DNA of 64,000 bases from Catelliglobosispora koreensis DSM 44566 (GTDB lineage Bacteria; Actinomycetota; Actinomycetes; Mycobacteriales; Micromonosporaceae): contig NZ_KB903249.1 in assembly GCF_000379685.1 (NCBI RefSeq), forward strand, positions 414,795 to 478,794, in the 5' to 3' direction. Shown here piece after piece: positions 50,549 through 60,581 of this stretch (position 1 is the stretch's first letter; each line of letters starts with the position of its first letter). The position numbers and the translations under genes are program-made. Below the pieces are notes generated by a model that did not search any database, was not told the origin of the DNA, and saw nothing but the letters and a program-made list of their open reading frames with translations.

Positions 50549-51573
50549 TGGGCGAGCCGTTTCTGAGCGTGCAGGATCTACGGGTGCAGTTCCAGACTGA
50601 TGATGGCCTGGTGCGCTCTGTCGACGGTCTGTCCTTCGAGCTGCGCAAGCAGCAAACCCTTGGCATCGTGGGGGAGTCGGGCTCGGGCAAGAGTGTCACG
50701 AGCCTTGCCATCATGGGGCTGCATAAGCAAGCCCGCCTATCGGGGCAGATCCTGCTCGACGGGCAGGACCTCATCAGCATGGCGCCCGATGACATCCGCC
50801 GGCTGCGGGGCAAGAAAATGGCCATGATCTTTCAGGACCCGCTGTCGTCGATGCACCCCTTTTACACTGTTGGCAACCAAATCATTGAGGCGTACCAGAT
50901 ACATCATGCCGTCTCCACCAAAGTCGCCCGCAAACACGCCATCGACATGCTCGGCCGCGTCGGCATCCCCCGCCCGGAAAAGCGTGTCGATGACTACCCG
51001 CATCAGTTCTCCGGCGGCATGAGGCAACGCGCGATGATCGCCATGGCGCTGTCCTGCGATCCGGAACTGCTCATCGCCGACGAGCCCACGACCGCCCTCG
51101 ACGTGACCGTGCAGGCGCAAATCCTTGATCTGATAAGGGATTTGCAGCGCGACTTCCACACAGCCGTCATCCTCATCACGCACGATCTCGGTGTCGTGTC
51201 CGAAATCGCAGACGAGATCCTCGTCATGTACGCGGGACGGGCCGTCGAACGCGCCTCGTCCGACGTGTTGTTCACGCGGCCAGAACACCCGTACACATGG
51301 GGACTGCTGGGGTCACTGCCGCGTTTGGACACCGAACCCACCGACCGGCTGCTGCAGATCAAAGGCACCCCGCCAAGTTTGATCAACGTGCCATCCGGCT
51401 GCCCGTTCCACCCTCGCTGCCCCTACGCCGAACTCAACGGTGAGCGCAGCTACACCAGCGTGCCCGCGCTCAAAGCAAGCGAGTCCGGCCACCTCGTGGC
51501 CTGCCACCTGCCCGTGGAAACCCGACATCAGCTGTGGGAGACCGATATCAAGCCCAAACTGGAGGGGCCATGA
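50548..51573 (+). CDS. oligopeptide ABC transporter ATPase (DppD/OppD type)
   Basis: A 341-residue nucleotide-binding subunit: Walker [13 protein letters not shown]-loop [10 protein letters not shown], signature [15 protein letters not shown], Walker [14 protein letters not shown]-loop THD, and the C-terminal Cys cluster ([13 protein letters not shown]) of the oligo/dipeptide_C domain that can hold an iron-sulfur cluster. ATG 50548 overlaps the previous stop by one base. Confidence 0.95.
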   Translation: MGEPFLSVQDLRVQFQTDDGLVRSVDGLSFELRKQQTLGIVGESGSGKSVTSLAIMGLHKQARLSGQILLDGQDLISMAPDDIRRLRGKKMAMIFQDPLSSMHPFYTVGNQIIEAYQIHHAVSTKVARKHAIDMLGRVGIPRPEKRVDDYPHQFSGGMRQRAMIAMALSCDPELLIADEPTTALDVTVQAQILDLIRDLQRDFHTAVILITHDLGVVSEIADEILVMYAGRAVERASSDVLFTRPEHPYTWGLLGSLPRLDTEPTDRLLQIKGTPPSLINVPSGCPFHPRCPYAELNGERSYTSVPALKASESGHLVACHLPVETRHQLWETDIKPKLEGP

Positions 51574-52559
51574 GCGAGGCCATCCTGGAAGTGAGCGGGC
51601 TGGTCAAACACTTCCCGCCGCCCCGCAAACTTTGGCGCCCGCGCAGCGGCAGCCCGGTCAAAGCGGTTGACGGGCTGGACTTCACCGTCTTCAAAGGCGA
51701 AACACTCGGGCTGGTCGGCGAATCCGGCTGCGGCAAAACCACTACCGGGCGCATGCTCGTGCGATTGCTCGACCCCACCGCGGGCAGCATCATCTTTGAC
51801 GGCAAAGACATCACCCGCCTGTCCAAAGCCGCGATGCGGCCCCTGCGCCGCGACATCCAGATGATATTCCAGGACCCGTTCTCCTCACTGAACCCACGGC
51901 ACACTGTCGGGACTATCGTCGGTGCGCCGTTTCGCATCCAGGGCGTCAAAACACCACAGGGCATCAAACGGTCCGTCCAGGAAATCCTCGAGCTTGTCGG
52001 GCTGAGTCCCGAGCACTACAACCGTTACCCCCACGAGTTTTCCGGCGGTCAGCGCCAGCGTGTCGGCATCGCCCGCACCCTTGCCCTGCGGCCCAAATTT
52101 ATCGTCGCCGACGAACCCGTGTCCGCCTTGGATGTCTCGATTCAGGCACAGGTCATCAATCTGCTCGCCGACCTGCAAACCGAACTCGGTCTCACCTACG
52201 TCGTCATCGCACACGACCTATCAGTGGTGCGGCACATCAGCGACCGTGTCGCCGTCATGTACCTCGGCCACATCGCCGAGATCGGGCCACGTAAATCCGT
52301 CTACGAAACACCCATGCACCCCTACACGGTCGCGTTGCTGTCAGCCGTCCCGGTCGCGAAACCCAAGAGCACCAAACGCCAGTCACGCATCCGCCTGCAA
52401 GGCGACCCGCCCAGCCCGATCGACCCGCCACCGGCCTGCCCATTCCATACCAGATGCTGGAAAGCGCAAGACATCTGCCGCACTGAAACACCACCGTTGC
52501 GTGAACTCAAACCAGGCCACCGGGTCGCCTGCCACTTCCCCGAAAACCTAACCCCGTAA
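51570..52559 (+). CDS. oligopeptide ABC transporter ATPase (DppF/OppF type)
   Basis: A 329-residue second ATPase: Walker [13 protein letters not shown]-loop [14 protein letters not shown], signature [15 protein letters not shown], Walker [13 protein letters not shown] and the C-terminal Cys region ([16 protein letters not shown]). ATG 51570 overlaps the DppD-type stop as ATGA and has GGAGGGG upstream. Its end overlaps the convergent subtilase by 12 nt. Confidence 0.95.
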   Translation: MSEAILEVSGLVKHFPPPRKLWRPRSGSPVKAVDGLDFTVFKGETLGLVGESGCGKTTTGRMLVRLLDPTAGSIIFDGKDITRLSKAAMRPLRRDIQMIFQDPFSSLNPRHTVGTIVGAPFRIQGVKTPQGIKRSVQEILELVGLSPEHYNRYPHEFSGGQRQRVGIARTLALRPKFIVADEPVSALDVSIQAQVINLLADLQTELGLTYVVIAHDLSVVRHISDRVAVMYLGHIAEIGPRKSVYETPMHPYTVALLSAVPVAKPKSTKRQSRIRLQGDPPSPIDPPPACPFHTRCWKAQDICRTETPPLRELKPGHRVACHFPENLTP

Positions 52560-55076
52560 CGCCGGCGGCTGCATCGCGAAGCCAAGCCCACTCGCGGTGG
52601 CGACTTCGAGGGCTGTGCCTTCTAGTGTGGCGCTGACAACGTAAGCGTCCTCGCTTACGCCGTCGAGGCTGATGACGGCACGCCCATCGACGATGCTGCC
52701 TTCGCTGACGACGGCTCCGGCCTTGTCCAGCAACGTGATGCTGACGCCGTCGGGCAGCGCCTGGCCGTTGGCTCCGCCGAAGGTCAGCACCCCGTCGTTG
52801 ATCAGCTCAGGAGTGATCTGAAGCCCCCGCTGTTCTCGTGGCCCGGTGAACCGGTCGACGATGTTTTGCTCCCACCACTTTGGAAGCAGCTGAATCTCCG
52901 GCCATACGCGCCTGAATTCCTCATCGTGGAAGTACTTTCCGGTCCAGATGCCATAGCGGGTGTGCACCCGGCCCGACACCTTGAGGTAGACCGTTTGTGA
53001 GGCGGGAAGTCCAATAGGGACACTGCGCACGTTGCGATGCGTCACCAGGACGTTGCGTGCCGCGTCATACAACGTGACCTCAAGCGGTTCGTCGCTGTAG
53101 GTGATCTGCACCCGCCATTCGTCGAGCACTCCTGGCGCGGCGGGTGTGGTGATGACGAAGTAGTCGGCGTCAGTGGTCACGGGACCCAAGCCGTCGCTGT
53201 GCAGGTTGAGGTCGAAAGTTCCTGGCCCCCACGGGGCTGCGAGAACGCCACCGACTTCCCACTTGCCGCGCGGATGGCACCTCAGCTCCGTGGCTTCGTC
53301 GAAGGAGTTGTTCGGCTCGAAACGGTCCGGGAGCAGGATTCCCGGTGTGATTTGCCCGGTCAGCAAATAGGCCGACGCCCCAGAGCCTCTGACCGTCAGG
53401 CGGTAGGTCCCTGAGCCCACATCGGCCGCCAGCGTTAGCTCGCCGGGAGCCACCTCCGTGATGGTCGCCTTGGCGCCTTCCAGGTCCAGCGTGACCTTGG
53501 CGAGCTGGTTATACCATCGCAGCCGGACGGTCACGTTGGAGAAAGCTTTGGCGTCAAGCAAGAATGTGTCGGTGTCACCGGCGCGGTTGAAGCCGTCGTT
53601 GAAGATGGGCTTGAACGTTCCGTTCGCGGCCGGGTAAAGACGCTCGTCTGGCGACTCGGAGATGGTCTCCGCCATCTGTAAGCGCATCGCCTCCCAGACC
53701 GCCGCGTAGGCGTCGAGGCCACGGTTGACTCTGCCCGTGCCAGGCCACGCGGTGTTGACGATGATGCTGTGCAACTGATCCGGCGTGAGGCCGGGATTGA
53801 CCGCACGCATCATCGCGGCGGTTCCGGCTACGAGCGGCGCGGCGTACGAGGTGCCGTTGTTCTTGTTGCCAATGGGCATGAAGGGAGTGGCTACCAGCGG
53901 GATATCTTTTCCGGGCGCGTAAAGGTCGACGCCGGTTCCAAAAGCAGAGTCAAACCACGTCTCGTCGTCGGCGTGAGCACCAACAGCGAGCACGCGCGGC
54001 GAGACGGTACTCGGAAAGTCTCCCTTGCCTCCGGAAAGGTTGACAGGCCCGTTAGGTGAGGCACAGACGATGAGCACACCGTTGTCCGCGGCCCAGTTGA
54101 ACATGTCGACCCAGTCGTCTTCGATGTCGTCCTGGTCGATGACAAAACCCGCGCTGATGTTGACGATCCGGATGCCCCACTGGGTGCAGCGCCTGACGGT
54201 GGTCATCACCGCGTCGACTGTCCGGTCGGTGTCGAAGAAACAGGGCAAGGCGACGGTGCCACCCGCACCCGCGGTGCCGGCGAGGTTGCCAACGGCGGCC
54301 GCCGCCACCCCAGCGACTTCAACGCCGTGAAAGGTGGAACCCGGTGGTGGCACAGGGATCCCTGGCTTATCCGTCGCTGAATTCCACCGGACGAGTCCGG
54401 TGCCGATGTCTGTCGTCAACGAGGTGTCGAATTCGACGTCGTGAATCGCGATGAATTCGGCAGGCGACGACACGGTGCGCATGAGCCGCATCGATTCCAC
54501 CAGTTGCCATGCGCTAGTGATGCGCGTGCGCTTGTTCAGGCATGGCCACGTGAGCGGATCCTGGCCGCCGCCCTCGATCGGCGCGAGGTGTGGCAGGGTG
54601 CGCGAATCGGCGACGCGGTTCAGGGACACGCGCCTGCCCCGTGCACGCATCGGGGCGATCAGCGCCGCGAGTCCCTGCGCGGATGCGGAGGTCCACTCCA
54701 CGTTTTCCAGCCGTGGCCACGCCTCAGCGAGCACCTCGCCCGCATTGTCCGGAGGTGGTGGAACCTCGTCGAAGCAGATCTTCACCGTGCGGGGTGCGCG
54801 GCTCATGTCCACCTCGGGATCACGCCCGAGACCGAGCCTGCGGAACTCCTCCGGCATGGGCGGATCCTCAGCCGCTCGCGTGATACGCCCGCCGCGGCTG
54901 ACAAGCTCATCGATCAGCTCGGTGTCCTCGGCATTGACCAGCAGCTCGCCCTGAATGAAGAACACCGGCTCCCGCCCGGCCGCGTGGTAGGCCTCCACGG
55001 GCCGCCTGCTCGCCCAAGACCGGGCCATCGCTCGCCGGTTGAGCTGCGAGCCCTCGTCCGTGATGTGCGTGCGCAT
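52548..55076 (-). CDS. large subtilisin-like (S8) protease without visible signal peptide
   Basis: About 842 residues. The N-terminal 200 residues are not peptidase-like. The S8 domain spans about 205-450: Asp in AIHDVEFD, His in FHGVEVAGVAA, Ser in NNGTSYAAPLVAG, and an SPNGP element at the oxyanion Asn region. Two C-terminal beta-sandwich, pre-peptidase-C-like domains follow (DGFNRAGDTDTFLL; RFEPNNSFDEATEL). ATG 55076 is preferred. No signal or membrane segment is seen at any start, unlike most secreted subtilases, so export by another route or a cytosolic task is open. Confidence 0.85.
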   Translation of the reverse strand: MRTHITDEGSQLNRRAMARSWASRRPVEAYHAAGREPVFFIQGELLVNAEDTELIDELVSRGGRITRAAEDPPMPEEFRRLGLGRDPEVDMSRAPRTVKICFDEVPPPPDNAGEVLAEAWPRLENVEWTSASAQGLAALIAPMRARGRRVSLNRVADSRTLPHLAPIEGGGQDPLTWPCLNKRTRITSAWQLVESMRLMRTVSSPAEFIAIHDVEFDTSLTTDIGTGLVRWNSATDKPGIPVPPPGSTFHGVEVAGVAAAAVGNLAGTAGAGGTVALPCFFDTDRTVDAVMTTVRRCTQWGIRIVNISAGFVIDQDDIEDDWVDMFNWAADNGVLIVCASPNGPVNLSGGKGDFPSTVSPRVLAVGAHADDETWFDSAFGTGVDLYAPGKDIPLVATPFMPIGNKNNGTSYAAPLVAGTAAMMRAVNPGLTPDQLHSIIVNTAWPGTGRVNRGLDAYAAVWEAMRLQMAETISESPDERLYPAANGTFKPIFNDGFNRAGDTDTFLLDAKAFSNVTVRLRWYNQLAKVTLDLEGAKATITEVAPGELTLAADVGSGTYRLTVRGSGASAYLLTGQITPGILLPDRFEPNNSFDEATELRCHPRGKWEVGGVLAAPWGPGTFDLNLHSDGLGPVTTDADYFVITTPAAPGVLDEWRVQITYSDEPLEVTLYDAARNVLVTHRNVRSVPIGLPASQTVYLKVSGRVHTRYGIWTGKYFHDEEFRRVWPEIQLLPKWWEQNIVDRFTGPREQRGLQITPELINDGVLTFGGANGQALPDGVSITLLDKAGAVVSEGSIVDGRAVISLDGVSEDAYVVSATLEGTALEVATASGLGFAMQPPALRG

Positions 55077-55138
55077 AGGTACAGCGTCGCACCGGCGAGG
55101 GCCCGCTTCCACCAAAACGCCTGTCGGCAACTTGGCTG

Positions 55139-56629
55139 CTATTTTTCGGCCGCCCGCCGCAGCCTCTTCAGGACGAACGGCGCGATGATGGCGATGCCCA
55201 TGATCACGATCAGGGTGCCCGAGATGGGGCGGGTCACGAAGCCGGCGAAGTCACCGTCGAACATGCGCAGTGACCGCCGGAGACTCTCCTCAAGGACGGA
55301 GCCGAGCACGAAAGCCAGCAGCAGCGGGCCGGGATCGAAACCGGTCTTCTTCATCAGGTAGCCCAGCACGCCGAACCCGATGACGATCCACATGTCGAAC
55401 ACGGTGTTGGAGATGGTGTACGTGCCAAGCATGACCACGGCGATGACCACCGAGGCGAGGATGGACTCGCGCACGGAGATGAGCTTCACGAACAGCCCGA
55501 CGAGCGGGATGCTCATGATGAGCAGCAAGACATTGCCGATGTACATCGAGTCGATGACACCCCAGAAGACGGCCGGGTTTTCCGTTATCAGCCGTGGACC
55601 GGGTGCGATGCCTTGCAGCATCAGGCCGCCGAGGATGACCGCCATGACGGGGTTGGTGGGAATCCCCAGTGTCAGCAACGGGATGAACGATGATGTCGCC
55701 GCCGCGTTGTTGGCTGTTTCGGGTCCGGCGACGCCCTCGATGGCGCCTTTGCCGAAGCGTTCCGGGGTCTTGGAAACGCGCCGCTCCAAGGCATATGACG
55801 CCATGGACGAAAGTGTGCCGCTGCCGCCGGGCAGGATCCCGAGGACGAAGCCGAGGAACGAGCCGCGCGTGATGGCGCCGCGTGAGTCGTGTAAATCCTG
55901 GCGCGACGGCCATTTGGTGGCCAGGCGCACCTGTGTGAACCTCTGCCGGACGCGATGGTCCAAGGCGTAGAAGATTTCCCCGAGTCCAAATAGGCCCATG
56001 GCGACCGCGACGAAGTCGAGTCCGTCGGATAGCTCCAGCACGCCGCCGGTAAACCGTTCCACGCCAACGAACTGGTCGAGCCCGATCGCCGCGAGCAGCA
56101 AGCCGGCCGCGGCGGCGATGATGGCTTTGACGGTCGATCCAGTGGTCATTGTCGCCACGAGCAGGATGCCCAGCATAGCCAGCACGGTGTATTCGGGCGG
56201 GCCGAAGTTGAGCGCGTATCGCGCTAGCAGAGGTGCGCCAAACGTCAGGCCCAGAATGCTGACCGTGCCGCCGATGAACGAGCCGATGGCGGCGATCCCT
56301 AAGGCGGAGCCGGCCCGTCCTTGCCGTGCCATCTGATAGCCGTCGATGACGGTCACGACGCTCGCCGCTTCGCCTGGCAGCTTCAAGAGCACGGAGGTGA
56401 TGGTGCCGCCATACATCGCGCCGTAGTAGACGCCCGCGAGCAGGATGATGGCCGAGTCTGGCGGGATCTCATACGTCAGCGGCAACAGCAGGGTGATGGT
56501 CGGGACCGGGCCAAGACCCGGCATCACCCCGATAATCATCCCGACGAGGACGCCGACGAAGACCCACAGCAGGTTGCGTGGGGCCAGGGCGACCGCGAAT
56601 CCGTCGGCGATTGATCCAAAGATATCCAT
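55139..56629 (-). CDS. tctA: tripartite tricarboxylate transporter, large membrane subunit
   Basis: A 496-residue protein with about 12 segments and the TctA marks GMIIGVMPGLGPVPTI and LGIPTNPVMAVILGGLM. Together with TctB and the periplasmic-type TctC it imports carboxylates such as citrate with sodium or protons. The start is 1 nt after the TctB stop. It is the last gene of the kinase - regulator - tctCBA run. Confidence 0.95.
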   Translation of the reverse strand: MDIFGSIADGFAVALAPRNLLWVFVGVLVGMIIGVMPGLGPVPTITLLLPLTYEIPPDSAIILLAGVYYGAMYGGTITSVLLKLPGEAASVVTVIDGYQMARQGRAGSALGIAAIGSFIGGTVSILGLTFGAPLLARYALNFGPPEYTVLAMLGILLVATMTTGSTVKAIIAAAAGLLLAAIGLDQFVGVERFTGGVLELSDGLDFVAVAMGLFGLGEIFYALDHRVRQRFTQVRLATKWPSRQDLHDSRGAITRGSFLGFVLGILPGGSGTLSSMASYALERRVSKTPERFGKGAIEGVAGPETANNAAATSSFIPLLTLGIPTNPVMAVILGGLMLQGIAPGPRLITENPAVFWGVIDSMYIGNVLLLIMSIPLVGLFVKLISVRESILASVVIAVVMLGTYTISNTVFDMWIVIGFGVLGYLMKKTGFDPGPLLLAFVLGSVLEESLRRSLRMFDGDFAGFVTRPISGTLIVIMGIAIIAPFVLKRLRRAAEK

Positions 56630-56630
56630 G

Positions 56631-57143
56631 CTAGGGGCCGATCAAGTGAGGAAGGGGTGCCTGGAACAACTCGATGAAGAACAGGTGCAACGCCACCGTG
56701 ACGCCGAGCGCTACCAGCACCGTGGTCTTCCAGCTCTCCTGGCCCAGCACACGCAACCAGAACGCCAGGAGAAGGAAGGTTGACCACTCGAAGCCGATGC
56801 CCGGCCAGCCGAAGGCGTCGAGGCCACCAAACACCACGACGAAGACGCTCAGACTAGCGACGGCTAGTCCTATGTGGAGGGTCCGCCGATCGAAGCGCTC
56901 GCAGTCGTTTGGCGCCATCCGCCAGCGCACGAGCAGGACGATCGAGCCGATCACCATGGCGGCGCTGGCGAAGGCCGGCCAGAGCCCGGCACCCGGCGCG
57001 GTAAGCGTTCCGACACCGAGCAGGTAGGCGTTCACCAGTGCGCTGGCACCGACGGCCAACGGCACGATCATGGCGATGAGCCGCGTCGCGGGGCCTGAGG
57101 GCTCTGGCTCGGCCTCGACATCAAGCTCGATGGGAGTGGTCAT
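56631..57143 (-). CDS. tctB: tripartite tricarboxylate transporter, small membrane subunit
   Basis: A 170-residue protein with four segments (LIAMIVPLAVGASALVNAYL; LWPAFASAAMVIGSIVLLV; LAVASLSVFVVVFGG; VLVALGVTVALHLFF). It has the PGAGLWPAF loop typical of TctB. ATG 57143 overlaps the TctC stop as ATGA. The N-terminus is acidic. Confidence 0.92.
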   Translation of the reverse strand: MTTPIELDVEAEPEPSGPATRLIAMIVPLAVGASALVNAYLLGVGTLTAPGAGLWPAFASAAMVIGSIVLLVRWRMAPNDCERFDRRTLHIGLAVASLSVFVVVFGGLDAFGWPGIGFEWSTFLLLAFWLRVLGQESWKTTVLVALGVTVALHLFFIELFQAPLPHLIGP

Positions 57144-58144
57144 CGCGTGGCGATCCCAAACTTGGCCAGTGCCGCCTTGTACCTGTCACTGTCCGCCTTG
57201 ATTTTCGCGGTGAGGTCCACTCCGGACAGTTCGCGGCGCTCGATGTAGTTGTCGTTGAGGAACTTGCCGTATTCAGGCGTCTTCACGGCCTCACGGAACG
57301 CGTTCTCCAAGACCTTCGCGACATCATCAGAAACCTTTGGGGGTACGCAGGCGAAGCGCATCTGGTCAACGACAACGTCGATGCCCTTCTCCTTGGCCGT
57401 GGGCACATCAGGCAGCAGCTGCATGCGCGTGTCGGTGAAGACGGCCAGCCGGCGCAGATCCCCTGAGGCGACCTGCTTGTGTGACTCGGCCACATGCGAG
57501 GCGGCGATGTCGACCTGTTTGCCCAGCACAGCGGTCACCGCCGGGCCGGTGCCGCCGAACGGAACGTCGGTCGCGTCGAAGCCGGCTTGTTTGAAGAACA
57601 GCACCTGCGACAGATATGAGCCCGTGCCGACACCTGAGTGCGCGAACTTTATCTTGGCGCCCTTGTCGTTGAGCAGATCGTCGATGGTCTTGTATTTGGA
57701 GTCTTTGTGGACGATGAAGCAGATGTTTTCGACGGTCAGCCCGGTGACGATGCGCAGCTCGTCGAGACCGATTTTCGTGGCGCTCTGCTGCAGATGCGGC
57801 GTGATCGTGAACAGGGATGACGGCGGAAACGCCATGCGATAGCCGTCTGGCGTGCCCGAGATGACGTCCTTGGTGCCAACGGCGCCAGCGGCACCTTCCT
57901 TATTGACGACCAGAACCGTTTGCCCCAAAGGTTTTTCGAGGCTCTTGGCGAGCATCCGTGCGATCAGGTCGGTGCTGCCGCCGGCCGCGAACGGCACGAC
58001 CCATTCCACGGCGCGCTCGGGAAACTTCGCTCCCGAGCCTTGCCCTGGATCGTCTTTCTTGACCGAACAACCCGCCAATATCGCGCCAGCGCCGAGGCCG
58101 GCTCCAGCGCGCAGCAGGCTACGCCGGGAGAATGCGTTATTCAT
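57140..58144 (-). CDS. tctC: tripartite tricarboxylate transporter substrate-binding lipoprotein
   Basis: A 334-residue Bug/TctC binding protein. The start has a twin-Arg-like FSRRSLLRAGAGLGAG signal and lipobox LAGC, so it is a Tat-type lipoprotein anchored outside. Typical are VEWVVPFAAGGSTDLIAR, VGTKDVISGTPDGYRM and FGGTGPAVTAVLGKQVDI. ATG 58144 is chosen for the signal. The gap to the response regulator is 52 nt. Confidence 0.94.
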   Translation of the reverse strand: MNNAFSRRSLLRAGAGLGAGAILAGCSVKKDDPGQGSGAKFPERAVEWVVPFAAGGSTDLIARMLAKSLEKPLGQTVLVVNKEGAAGAVGTKDVISGTPDGYRMAFPPSSLFTITPHLQQSATKIGLDELRIVTGLTVENICFIVHKDSKYKTIDDLLNDKGAKIKFAHSGVGTGSYLSQVLFFKQAGFDATDVPFGGTGPAVTAVLGKQVDIAASHVAESHKQVASGDLRRLAVFTDTRMQLLPDVPTAKEKGIDVVVDQMRFACVPPKVSDDVAKVLENAFREAVKTPEYGKFLNDNYIERRELSGVDLTAKIKADSDRYKAALAKFGIATR

Positions 58145-58196
58145 GGGGACACTGTGCGAGGACGGCGAGATCAGGTCTCGCTTTTGTTCATTTTGG

Positions 58197-58877
58197 TCAG
58201 CGTCGTTTCCATAGATACAGGTGCTCGGGCCGGCCGTGGCCATAGCGGGCGTGCCGGTCGGCCAGCCCCTGCTCCACCAGGTGCTCAAGATAGCGGCGTG
58301 CGGTCACGCGGGAAACCCCAGCCAGCTCGGCCACATCGGAGGCCGACACTTGCTCGGAATGCGATCTGACGTGCTCGATCACTATGTTGAGCGTGGTGGC
58401 GCTGAGCCCTTTCGGGGTGCCCGGCTCGCTGGAGCCGCGCAGCACCGCCAGCGCCCGGTCGACGTCGACCTGATCGCCGGCCTCGGCACTGCCGGCGATC
58501 TGCCGGCGGTAGGCCGCATAACGTTCGAGCCGGTCGCGCAACGTCGCGAAGGCGAACGGCTTGAGTACATATTGGACGACGCCTTGCGACACGGCGGCCC
58601 GCACGGTGTCGAGCTGGCGGGCCGACGTCACCGCGATGACGTCCGCGGAGTGGCCGCCCGCGCGCATCGCCCGGCACACGTCAAGGCCGCCCATGTCGGG
58701 CAGGTAGAAGTCCAGCAGCACCAGGTCAATCGGCTGCGAGGCGAGCATGCGTAACGCGCCCGCCCCGGTGTGTGCCACGCCAACGGCGGTAAACCCCGCG
58801 ACCCGCTGCACGTAGGCCTGGTGTGCCTCGGCGATGATTGGCTCATCCTCGACCACGAGTGTCCTGATCGGGCTCAT
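58197..58877 (-). CDS. CitB/DcuR-type response regulator
   Basis: A 226-residue regulator with EDE near residues 10-12, phosphoacceptor in LVLLDFYLPDMGG and Lys in VLKPFAFATL, then a C-terminal HTH (about 160-220, SASDVAELAGVSRVTARRYL). This is the CitB family, which controls carboxylate transport genes. It overlaps the kinase gene by 4 nt and precedes tctC, its most likely target. Confidence 0.93.
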   Translation of the reverse strand: MSPIRTLVVEDEPIIAEAHQAYVQRVAGFTAVGVAHTGAGALRMLASQPIDLVLLDFYLPDMGGLDVCRAMRAGGHSADVIAVTSARQLDTVRAAVSQGVVQYVLKPFAFATLRDRLERYAAYRRQIAGSAEAGDQVDVDRALAVLRGSSEPGTPKGLSATTLNIVIEHVRSHSEQVSASDVAELAGVSRVTARRYLEHLVEQGLADRHARYGHGRPEHLYLWKRR

Positions 58878-60484
58878 ACCGGCAGCACCGCCGCGACCGG
58901 CAGGCGAACTTCGAAAACGGTTGGGCCGTCTGAAGAAACGCTGATCGTGCCGTCATAGCGCCGCACGATCTGGTCCACGAGCGCCAGGCCGAGTCCCCGG
59001 CCAGCCTTCGCTTTCGTGCTCCAGCCCCGTTTGACGGCTTGTTCGAGTTGCTCAGATTGGAGTCCCGGGCCGCTGTCACAAACGCGTACCAGGAGTTCGC
59101 CGTTGTCCTCTAAGGCGGTGACCTTGACGTAGCGGGGGAGTGGCGCGGCCAGGGCAGCCTCGATCGCGTTGTCGATGAGGTTGCCCACCACGGTCACGAG
59201 CGCACGTGGGTCGATGATGGTGTCCTGCACCCTGGTGTCAGCGGTCACGACGAACTCGACGCCGCGTTCGTGTGCCTGGGAAGCCTTGCCCAGCAAGAGA
59301 GCCGACAGCACGGGTTCGTTCACCGCGCCGAGCACTTGGTCGGCCAGTTCCTGCGTCAGCCGCAGTTCTTCGGTGGCCATGAGCACGGCGTCCTCAGCCC
59401 GGCCCAGCTCGACCAGCGCGACGACGGTGTGCAGGCGGTTGGCCGCCTCGTGGGTTTGCGCGCGCAGAGCTTCGGCGAAGCCACGGATGGAGTCAAGTTC
59501 GCCGGTGAGTTCCGTGAGCTCGGTGCGGTCGCGCAGGGTGATGACCGTGCCCAGGACACGGCCTTCCCAGACAGCGGGGCGCTGATTGACGACCACCGTA
59601 TGCAGCCCAACGATGTGCGCCTCGTCAACCGCGTCGCGCCCGGACACCGCGAGTTCCAAAAGCGACGGCGGCAACGCGGCGGCCGACACTGGCCCGCCGA
59701 CGGCATCGGGCCGCAGGTCCAGCAAGGTGCGCGCGCCGTCGTTGGCCAGCTGGATGCGCTGCTCCCGGTCGAGCACGATCAGCCCTTCGCGGATCGAGTG
59801 CAGCACGGCGTCCCAGTACTCATACATGCGGGTGATCTGCTTCGGGCCGAGGCCATGGGTTTGGCGGCGCAGCCGCCGGCTGACCGCGAAGGTGCCCGCC
59901 GCGGTGAGCGCGAAGGCGAACGCGGCCACGCCTAAGACGGCCGGCAGCTGTGCCAGATACTCCTGGCCGATCTTGTCGATGGTGATGCCGACCGAGACCA
60001 GGCCGACGACGTTGCCGCCGGATCGCACCGGCACGACGGCCCGCACCGATGGCCCTAACGTCCCGGTATAGGTCTCGGTGAACGGCTGCCCTTGCAGCGC
60101 TTGGTCGATGTTTCCGAGGAAGAGCTTGCCCAGCTGGGCCGGGTTCGGGTGCGAGAGCCGCAGCCGAGACGGTGTCATGACGACGACGAAGTCGGTGCCT
60201 GAAGCGATCCTGACTTCTTCGGCGTACGCCTGGATGGTGGTTTGGGCGGCAGCGGTCTCTGGCGCCGCTGTGACGGCCTGAACCGCCGCGGCGACCTCGG
60301 CGGAGCGTGCGACAGCCTCAGCTACCCCGATCACCCGCTGGCTCGCGTTCAGATGCGCGTCCCTGCGGGCGTCAAAGAGCGCCACCCCGGCCGCGATCAG
60401 GAAAACGACCAGCACGATAGCGGCCTGAAAGACCAGCAACTGCTGGGCCAGGCTCCACTCAGCGGGCCGCCACCTTGCGCGCAT
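58874..60484 (-). CDS. CitA/DcuS-type sensor histidine kinase
   Basis: A 536-residue kinase: membrane segment about 15-38, an extracytoplasmic PAS-like (sCache) sensor about 40-175 (VVVMTPSRLRLSHPNP), second segment near 180-200, cytosolic PAS (about 225-320), an H-box with THEAANRLHTVVALVELG, and HATPase with NLIDNAIEAAL and GRGLGLALVDQIV. This layout is that of citrate and dicarboxylate sensors. It probably induces the tctCBA genes when its carboxylate is present outside. Confidence 0.93.
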   Translation of the reverse strand: MRARWRPAEWSLAQQLLVFQAAIVLVVFLIAAGVALFDARRDAHLNASQRVIGVAEAVARSAEVAAAVQAVTAAPETAAAQTTIQAYAEEVRIASGTDFVVVMTPSRLRLSHPNPAQLGKLFLGNIDQALQGQPFTETYTGTLGPSVRAVVPVRSGGNVVGLVSVGITIDKIGQEYLAQLPAVLGVAAFAFALTAAGTFAVSRRLRRQTHGLGPKQITRMYEYWDAVLHSIREGLIVLDREQRIQLANDGARTLLDLRPDAVGGPVSAAALPPSLLELAVSGRDAVDEAHIVGLHTVVVNQRPAVWEGRVLGTVITLRDRTELTELTGELDSIRGFAEALRAQTHEAANRLHTVVALVELGRAEDAVLMATEELRLTQELADQVLGAVNEPVLSALLLGKASQAHERGVEFVVTADTRVQDTIIDPRALVTVVGNLIDNAIEAALAAPLPRYVKVTALEDNGELLVRVCDSGPGLQSEQLEQAVKRGWSTKAKAGRGLGLALVDQIVRRYDGTISVSSDGPTVFEVRLPVAAVLPV

Positions 60485-60524
60485 GGGGCATAGTGTCCAC
60501 GACGTTTCGGCTTTGTAAAGCCTC

Positions 60525-60581
60525 GTTCACCCGCAGGCGGGGGCCGGGCGGCGCGGGAGCGCGGCCCGCGCCTGCGTGAAC
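60525..60581 (-). terminator. long stem-loop after the DUF1996-CBM6 gene
   Basis: Outer arms GTTCAC-CCGCAGGCG and CGCCTGCG-TGAAC pair over 13 bp with a two-base bulge, enclosing a very G/C-rich inner part with further pairing. It follows the leftward stop (60584-60582) at once, between that gene and the kinase start at 60484. Confidence 0.7.
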
